DNA from: an uncultured Oscillospiraceae bacterium
Lineage (GTDB): Bacteria > Bacillota > Clostridia > Oscillospirales > Oscillospiraceae
Length of the DNA stretch: 64,000 nt
Direction of reading: 5' to 3'
Assembly: GCA_949841355.1 (NCBI GenBank)
Contig: CATKZP010000013.1
Location: forward strand, 1 to 64,000
The notes under the pieces are model-generated. The model saw only the letters and a program-made list of their open reading frames with translations, was not told the origin of the DNA and searched no databases. The translations under genes were made by a program, and so were the position numbers. This document shows, piece by piece, positions 59,200-64,000 of the stretch (positions are counted from its first letter, which is position 1; each line of letters begins with the position of its first letter).

Positions 59200-60111
59200 G
59201 TGGCTTTTTCCGCCGAGGTGAAGGGGGAGCTTTGCCGCCCCCACATCAGCCGCCGCTGCTGCGCCCAGGCGGAGGCCTACGGCGCGCTGCTCTTCTGCGG
59301 GGCTTTCCACCCCCGCCAGGCCCGGATCGTCACCGAGTGCCCCGCGCTGAAGGAGCGCCTGCCCGTGCTGTTCAAAAAGGCGTTCAAGCTGTCCTTCGAC
59401 CAGCTCCCCGAGCCCGGCGAGGGCAAGGGCGCCTTCCTCATCGAGGACCCGGCCAAGCTCCGCGCCGTCTTTGACGCCTTCGACCTGGATCAGGACGCCT
59501 CGGTGTCCCTGCACATCAACCTGGCCCTGCTGGAGGAGGAGCACTGCCGCGCCGCCTTTCTCCGGGGGGCGTTTCTGGCGGGGGGCTCGGTGACGGACCC
59601 CATGAAGGGCTATCATCTGGAGCTGGCCACCTCCCACTACCACGTGGGCCGGGAGCTGCCCGCCCTGCTGCGGGAGGCGGGCTTCGAGCCTAAGGAGACC
59701 CAGCGCAAGGGAAGCCGGGTGGTGTACTTCAAGCAGTCCCACCACATCGAGGACTTTCTGACCTACCTGGGCGCGCCGGTGGCCGCCATGGCGGTGATGA
59801 ACGCCAAGCTGGAGCGGGACCTTCAGGGCCGGGTGAACCGCCAGGTGAACTGTGACAGCGCCAACCTGGACAAGACGGTGGCCGCCGCCCGGGAGCAGCT
59901 GGCCGCCATCCAGCGCCTGCGGGAGCTGGGGCGGCTGGATTCCCTGCCGGACAAGCTCCAGGAGGCGGCGCGGCTGAGAATGGACCATCCCGAGCTGAAT
60001 CTGGCTCAGCTGGGGGCGCTGTGCGACCCGGCCGTGAGCAAGTCGGCGCTGAACCACCGGATGCGGAAATTGTCAGAATTGGCGGAGGGGCTGGGCCATG
60101 AAGCGGTATGA
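59200..60111 (+). CDS. whiA: DNA-binding protein WhiA
   Basis: 303 residues. LAGLIDADG-like N-terminal part (FSAEVKGELCRPHISRRCC, AFLRGAFLAGGSVTDP) and a C-terminal HTH (SALNHRMRKLSELAE). WhiA affects cell division and chromosome segregation. It starts at GTG 59200, AAAGGAG 8 bases upstream. It overlaps the following small gene by 14 bases. Confidence 0.94.
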   Translation: MAFSAEVKGELCRPHISRRCCAQAEAYGALLFCGAFHPRQARIVTECPALKERLPVLFKKAFKLSFDQLPEPGEGKGAFLIEDPAKLRAVFDAFDLDQDASVSLHINLALLEEEHCRAAFLRGAFLAGGSVTDPMKGYHLELATSHYHVGRELPALLREAGFEPKETQRKGSRVVYFKQSHHIEDFLTYLGAPVAAMAVMNAKLERDLQGRVNRQVNCDSANLDKTVAAAREQLAAIQRLRELGRLDSLPDKLQEAARLRMDHPELNLAQLGALCDPAVSKSALNHRMRKLSELAEGLGHEAV

Positions 60112-60652
60112 GTTCCACAGCGCCCTGCCGCCGGAGGAGCTGAAAAAGCGGCTGGCCTGGGAGGTGGCCGTGGAGAACGAGCAGTATAAAAAGCGGTTTA
60201 AGATTGTCCTGCGCTGGAAGGGGGAGTATGCGTTCACCTTCCGCACGGTGGATTATGCCAGCGGTTCCGGGGCATACCGCTCGGCAAATGCAGAGCGCCG
60301 GGGTGTTTCGCTGAATGCTGGACTTGGGGAGTCCTGGAACGCGGCCTTTTCCCCCGTGTTCTGCGGACGGATTCTCCCGAATGGGGATGGCAGTGTGATC
60401 TCCGGCTATTTCCGGCAGCCACTGTGGGGCTGGGCCGTGTTCGTCGGCGGTGTATACGGCCTGGGCTTTATCTCCTGCGCCATAGCGGGACAATACTGGA
60501 TTTATGCCATTGCTGTGCTTCTGGGCCTCCCCATGTTTCGGGATTTCCTGTTTCCAGGTCGGACTAGGGCTGCCGGGGAGCTCTGGGATGTGCTGGAATA
60601 TGTACTGGCATTCATTGAGACAGAGCGGAAACAAGAGATAGACAAGGAGTGA
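60098..60652 (+). CDS. Hypothetical small membrane protein
   Basis: 184 residues. The first 95 residues are soluble (MKRYEFHSALPPEELKKRLA), then two close hydrophobic segments (WGWAVFVGGVYGLGFISC, YWIYAIAVLLGLPMF). A C-terminal region rich in charged residues ends in KQEIDKE. No family recognised. It overlaps whiA and precedes dnaE by 5 bases, so it may be a passenger of either. Its base composition is slightly more AT-rich than its neighbours. Confidence 0.7.
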   Translation: MKRYEFHSALPPEELKKRLAWEVAVENEQYKKRFKIVLRWKGEYAFTFRTVDYASGSGAYRSANAERRGVSLNAGLGESWNAAFSPVFCGRILPNGDGSVISGYFRQPLWGWAVFVGGVYGLGFISCAIAGQYWIYAIAVLLGLPMFRDFLFPGRTRAAGELWDVLEYVLAFIETERKQEIDKE

Positions 60653-60657
60653 CCACC

Positions 60658-63600
60658 ATGGCCTTTGCCCATCTACATTTACATACGGAATACTCCCTTC
60701 TGGACGGCGCGTGCCGCATCGAGCAGCTGGTCCAGCGGGTGAAGGCCCTGGGCCAGACCGCCGTGGCCATCACCGACCACGGGGTGATGTACGGCGTCAT
60801 CGACTTCTACCGGGCCTGCAAGGCCGCGGGAATCAAGCCCGTTATCGGCTGCGAGGTCTACGTGGCCCCCCGCACCCGGTTCGACCGGGTGCACGAGCTG
60901 GACGCCTCCGCCCGGCACCTGGTGCTGCTGTGCCGCAGCGAGCAGGGCTACCGCAATCTCAGCTACATGGTGTCCATGGCCTTCACCAAGGGGTTCTACA
61001 TCAAGCCCCGCATCGACATGGACCTGCTGCGGGAGCACCACGAGGGACTCATCGCCCTGTCTGCCTGCCTGGGCGGGGAGATTCCCCGGCGGCTGCGCGG
61101 CGGCGACTACGAGGGGGCCAAGGCCCACGCCCTGGAGATGCGGGATTTATTCGGGCCGGACGGCTACTACCTGGAACTTCAGGACCACAAGATTGCCGAG
61201 CAGCAGGTGGTGAACGCCGGCCTTCTGCGCCTGAGCCGGGAGACCGGCATCCCGCTGGCGGCCACCAACGACTGCCACTACCTCACCCGGGAGGACGCCG
61301 CCATGCAGGACGTGCTCATGTGCGTCCAGACGGGCAAGCTGGTGGAGGACGCCGAGCGGATGCGCTTCGAGACCCAGGAGTTCTACGTAAAGAGCGAGGA
61401 GGAAATGCGCGCGCTCTTCCCCAACTGCCCCGAGGCCATCGACAATACCCAGAAAATTGTGGACGCCTGCAATGTGGAGTTTGAGTTCGGCAGATACCAC
61501 CTGCCCGAGTTCAAGCTGCCCCAGGGGGAGACCGACGGAAACGCCTATTTTGAGGCGCTGTGCTGGCAGGGCTTCGCCCAGCGCTACCCCTCCGGCGGGG
61601 AGGAGCTGAAGGACCGGCTGCGCATGGAGATGGGGGTCATCCGGCAGATGGGGTTTGTGGACTACTTCCTCATCGTGTCCGACTTCATCGGCTACGCCAA
61701 GGAAAACGGCATCCCGGTGGGGCCGGGGCGGGGCTCCGGGGCGGGCTCCATGGTGGCCTACTGTCTGAGGATTACAGATGTAGACCCCATCAAATACGGC
61801 CTCATCTTCGAGCGGTTTTTGAACCCCGAGCGGGTGACCATGCCCGATATCGACATCGACTTCTGCATCCGCCGGCGGCAGGAGGTCATCGACTACGTCT
61901 CCCGCAAGTACGGCGAGGACCATGTGGTGCAGATCGTCACCTTCGGCACCATGAAGGCCAAGGCCGCCATCCGGGACGTGGGGCGGGTGCTCAACTTCCC
62001 CTACGCCGAGGTGGACAATATCGCCAAGCAGGTGCCCTTCGACATCAAAATGACCCTGGACAAGGCCATGGTGCTGTCCAAGGGGCTGCGGGATCTGTAC
62101 GACGGGGACGAGCGGGTGAAAGAGCTGGTGGACATGGCCCGGAAGATCGAGGGAATGCCCCGCAACGCCTCCACCCACGCCGCCGGGGTGGTCATCACCA
62201 AGCTGCCCGTGTACGAGTACGTCCCCCTGGCCACCAACGACGGCCAACCGGTGACCCAGTACACCATGACCACCATCGAGGAGCTGGGCCTGTTAAAGAT
62301 GGACTTTCTGGGCCTGCGCAACCTGACGGTGCTGGACGACGCGGTGAGAATGGTGCAGAAGGAGATCCCCGGCTTCAAGCTGGAGGACATCCCCGACGAC
62401 GATATGCCCGTCTACCAGATGCTGTCCGACGGCAAGACCTCCGGCGTGTTCCAGATGGAGTCGGCGGGGATGACGGGGGTGTGCGTGGGCCTCAAGCCCA
62501 AGAGCATTGAGGACATCTGCGCCATCATCGCCCTGTACCGCCCCGGACCCATGGACTCCATCCCCCGGTTCCTGGCCTGCGCCCAGGACCCGTCCAAGGT
62601 CACCTACAAGCATCCGGCGCTGGAGCCCATCCTGGCCAACACCTACGGCTGCATCGTCTACCAGGAGCAGGTCATCGAGATCTTCCGCAAGCTGGCGGGC
62701 TACTCCCTGGGCCAGGCGGACATGGTGCGCCGGGCCATGAGCAAAAAAAAGGAGAAGGACGTCCAGCGCGAGCGGGGGACCTTCATCCACGGCGACCCGG
62801 ACCGGGGCATCCCCGGCTGCCAGGCCAACGGCATCCCCGAGGCGGTGGCCCAGTCCATCTACGACGAGATCAACGACTTCGCCCACTACGCGTTCAACAA
62901 GTCCCACTCCCTGGCCTACGCCATCGTGGCCTATCAGACGGCCTGGTTCAAATACCGCCACCCCCGGGAGTACATGGCCGCCCTGCTCACCTCGGTGCTG
63001 GACTCCCAGACCAAGGTGGCGGAGTATATCGCGGAGTGCCGGGAAAACGGCATCGCCCTGCTCCCCCCGGACATCAACGAGTCGGAGACGGCCTTCACCG
63101 TGTCGGGGGCCAACATCCGATTCGGCCTGGCGGCGCTGAAGGGGGTGGGCACGGGCTTCACCGCCGCGGTGCTGGCCGAGCGGGACAAGGCCGGCCCCTT
63201 CGCCTCCTTCCCCGAGTTCTGCGCCCGGATGTATGACTGCGACCTGAACAAGCGGGTGCTGGACAGCCTGATCCGCTCGGGCTGCTTCGACAGCATGGGC
63301 TGCCGCCGCTCCCAGCTGATGCGGGTGTACGAGCAGGTGGTGGACTCCATCGCCCGGGACCGGCGCAAGAATCTGGAGGGCCAGTTCGACCTGTTCGGCG
63401 GGGGCGGCGAGGGGACGGCCGTGCCCACCGTCATCCTGCCCGACATCCCGGAGTTCTCCCCGGCGGAGCTGATGGCCATGGAGAAGGAGACCACGGGGCT
63501 CTACCTCTCCGGCCACCCCATGGACGAGTACCGCCGCCAGGCCCAGAAGTACGGCGCGGCCCCCATCGCCGCGGTGATGGCCGCGGAGGAGGACGGCCCC

Positions 63601-64000
63601 TCCCGCTATGGCGACGGGGTCCAGGTCACGCTGGCGGGGGTGGTGGCGTCGGTGCGCACCAAGACCACCAAAAACAACTCCCTCATGGCCTACGTGGTGC
63701 TGGAGGACGCCACCGGCTCCATCGAGCTGCTATGCTTCTCCCGCACGCTGACGGAGAGCGGGGCCTACCTCAAGGCCAACCTCCCCGTGGTGGTGATGGG
63801 CCGGGTGTCCGTCCGGGACGAAAAGGCCCCGCAGCTGATGGTGGACCGGGTGGTCCCCCTGGGGGACGCCCCCCGGCCGGCGGCGGGCCGGCAGGTGCTG
63901 TGGATCAAGCTGCCCGACGGCGGCGAGAGCTTCGCGTGGCTGAAAAAGCTGCTGAACATGTTCCCCGGGGAGAACCCCGCCGTGGTCTACCTGGCGGACA
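60658..64000 (+). CDS. dnaE: DNA polymerase III subunit alpha (DnaE1 type), truncated by window end
   Basis: The first 1114 codons are in the window, with no stop. PHP domain: HLHLHTEYSLLDGACRIEQL, ITDHGVMYGV. Catalytic aspartates: PDIDIDFCIRRRQEVIDYV. NKSHSLAYAIVAYQTAWFKY and a C-terminal OB-fold (VTLAGVVASVRTKTTKNNS) are seen. It is the replicative or accessory polymerase of the DnaE1/DnaE3 group. AAGGAG is 8 bases before ATG 60658. Only a few dozen residues should be missing. Confidence 0.95.
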   Translation, partial: MAFAHLHLHTEYSLLDGACRIEQLVQRVKALGQTAVAITDHGVMYGVIDFYRACKAAGIKPVIGCEVYVAPRTRFDRVHELDASARHLVLLCRSEQGYRNLSYMVSMAFTKGFYIKPRIDMDLLREHHEGLIALSACLGGEIPRRLRGGDYEGAKAHALEMRDLFGPDGYYLELQDHKIAEQQVVNAGLLRLSRETGIPLAATNDCHYLTREDAAMQDVLMCVQTGKLVEDAERMRFETQEFYVKSEEEMRALFPNCPEAIDNTQKIVDACNVEFEFGRYHLPEFKLPQGETDGNAYFEALCWQGFAQRYPSGGEELKDRLRMEMGVIRQMGFVDYFLIVSDFIGYAKENGIPVGPGRGSGAGSMVAYCLRITDVDPIKYGLIFERFLNPERVTMPDIDIDFCIRRRQEVIDYVSRKYGEDHVVQIVTFGTMKAKAAIRDVGRVLNFPYAEVDNIAKQVPFDIKMTLDKAMVLSKGLRDLYDGDERVKELVDMARKIEGMPRNASTHAAGVVITKLPVYEYVPLATNDGQPVTQYTMTTIEELGLLKMDFLGLRNLTVLDDAVRMVQKEIPGFKLEDIPDDDMPVYQMLSDGKTSGVFQMESAGMTGVCVGLKPKSIEDICAIIALYRPGPMDSIPRFLACAQDPSKVTYKHPALEPILANTYGCIVYQEQVIEIFRKLAGYSLGQADMVRRAMSKKKEKDVQRERGTFIHGDPDRGIPGCQANGIPEAVAQSIYDEINDFAHYAFNKSHSLAYAIVAYQTAWFKYRHPREYMAALLTSVLDSQTKVAEYIAECRENGIALLPPDINESETAFTVSGANIRFGLAALKGVGTGFTAAVLAERDKAGPFASFPEFCARMYDCDLNKRVLDSLIRSGCFDSMGCRRSQLMRVYEQVVDSIARDRRKNLEGQFDLFGGGGEGTAVPTVILPDIPEFSPAELMAMEKETTGLYLSGHPMDEYRRQAQKYGAAPIAAVMAAEEDGPSRYGDGVQVTLAGVVASVRTKTTKNNSLMAYVVLEDATGSIELLCFSRTLTESGAYLKANLPVVVMGRVSVRDEKAPQLMVDRVVPLGDAPRPAAGRQVLWIKLPDGGESFAWLKKLLNMFPGENPAVVYLAD

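Overview
The window looks like a chromosome segment of a GC-rich, anaerobic, low-oxygen-gut-type Firmicute, most likely an Oscillospiraceae butyrate producer of the Flavonifractor/Intestinimonas/Lawsonibacter kind. This is an inference from the coding GC bias, the Firmicutes gene orders (rimP-nusA-ylxR-ylxQ-infB-rbfA-nrnA-truB-ribF and murB-rapZ-yvcK-whiA), the crt-hbd-bcd-etfB-etfA butyryl-CoA operon, an Agr-type GHKL/LytTR pair and an S-layer-homology protein. No rRNA is present, so the genus is not fixed.

Layout. 1-2.7 kb: start of an SLH surface protein and an AgrC/AgrA-like two-component pair, both on the minus strand. 2.8-6 kb: a small P-loop protein, a nitroreductase and a GlgX-type debranching enzyme. 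6-7.9 kb: fhs, with a duplicated 3' end that looks like a recombination scar. 8-11.8 kb: a minus-strand run ending in rimI, a second acetyltransferase, a Cys-rich small protein and tsaD. 12-14.7 kb: polA. 14.8-15.7 kb: a carbon-nitrogen hydrolase. 15.8-25 kb: the translation/ribosome-maturation operon. 25-30.3 kb: the butyrate operon.

30.9-43 kb: a P-loop ATPase gene (PRK06851-like) is split into two pieces by a 10.9-kb integrated element (about 31757-42687). Joining the pieces across a shared TGGG restores the reading frame exactly. The element has a large serine recombinase at its right end with no canonical start codon (apparently AUU). It also has a tyrosine recombinase beside a tRNA-Leu relic at its left end. 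Its cargo is two convergent units: an RlaP-like nucleotidyltransferase overlapping a CCA-adding enzyme (candidate RNA-repair pair), and RecQ overlapping a reverse transcriptase-nitrilase fusion (DRT type 1-like anti-phage protein). This is the strongest candidate for an interesting biological system here.

43-48.2 kb: a tightly overlapped phosphorelay and c-di-GMP operon (REC-HD-GYP-GGDEF protein, Hpt, hybrid kinase). 48.4-50 kb: a beta-CASP ribonuclease-like enzyme. 50.2-50.9 kb: six tRNAs (Val, Asp, Phe, Gly, Cys, Pro) behind a consensus promoter, with two internal hairpins. 51-54.4 kb: hslO, a methyltransferase, yerC, and purA behind a structured leader. 54.4-56.2 kb: a small regulator with an operator-like repeat, a membrane protein, a perfect parS site and a cysteine-rich probable sporulation protein. 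56.3-64 kb: murB-rapZ-yvcK-whiA, a small membrane protein and the start of dnaE, cut by the window end.

Beyond genes, the window holds dispersed structured DNA. Two related elements of about 115 bp lie at the nusA/ylxR and etfB/etfA boundaries and show compensatory base changes in their stems. A different hairpin-rich element follows polA. A 16-bp element is shared by two promoters 53 kb apart. All sequence calls were made by eye. Family names rest on recognised motifs, not on database searches.
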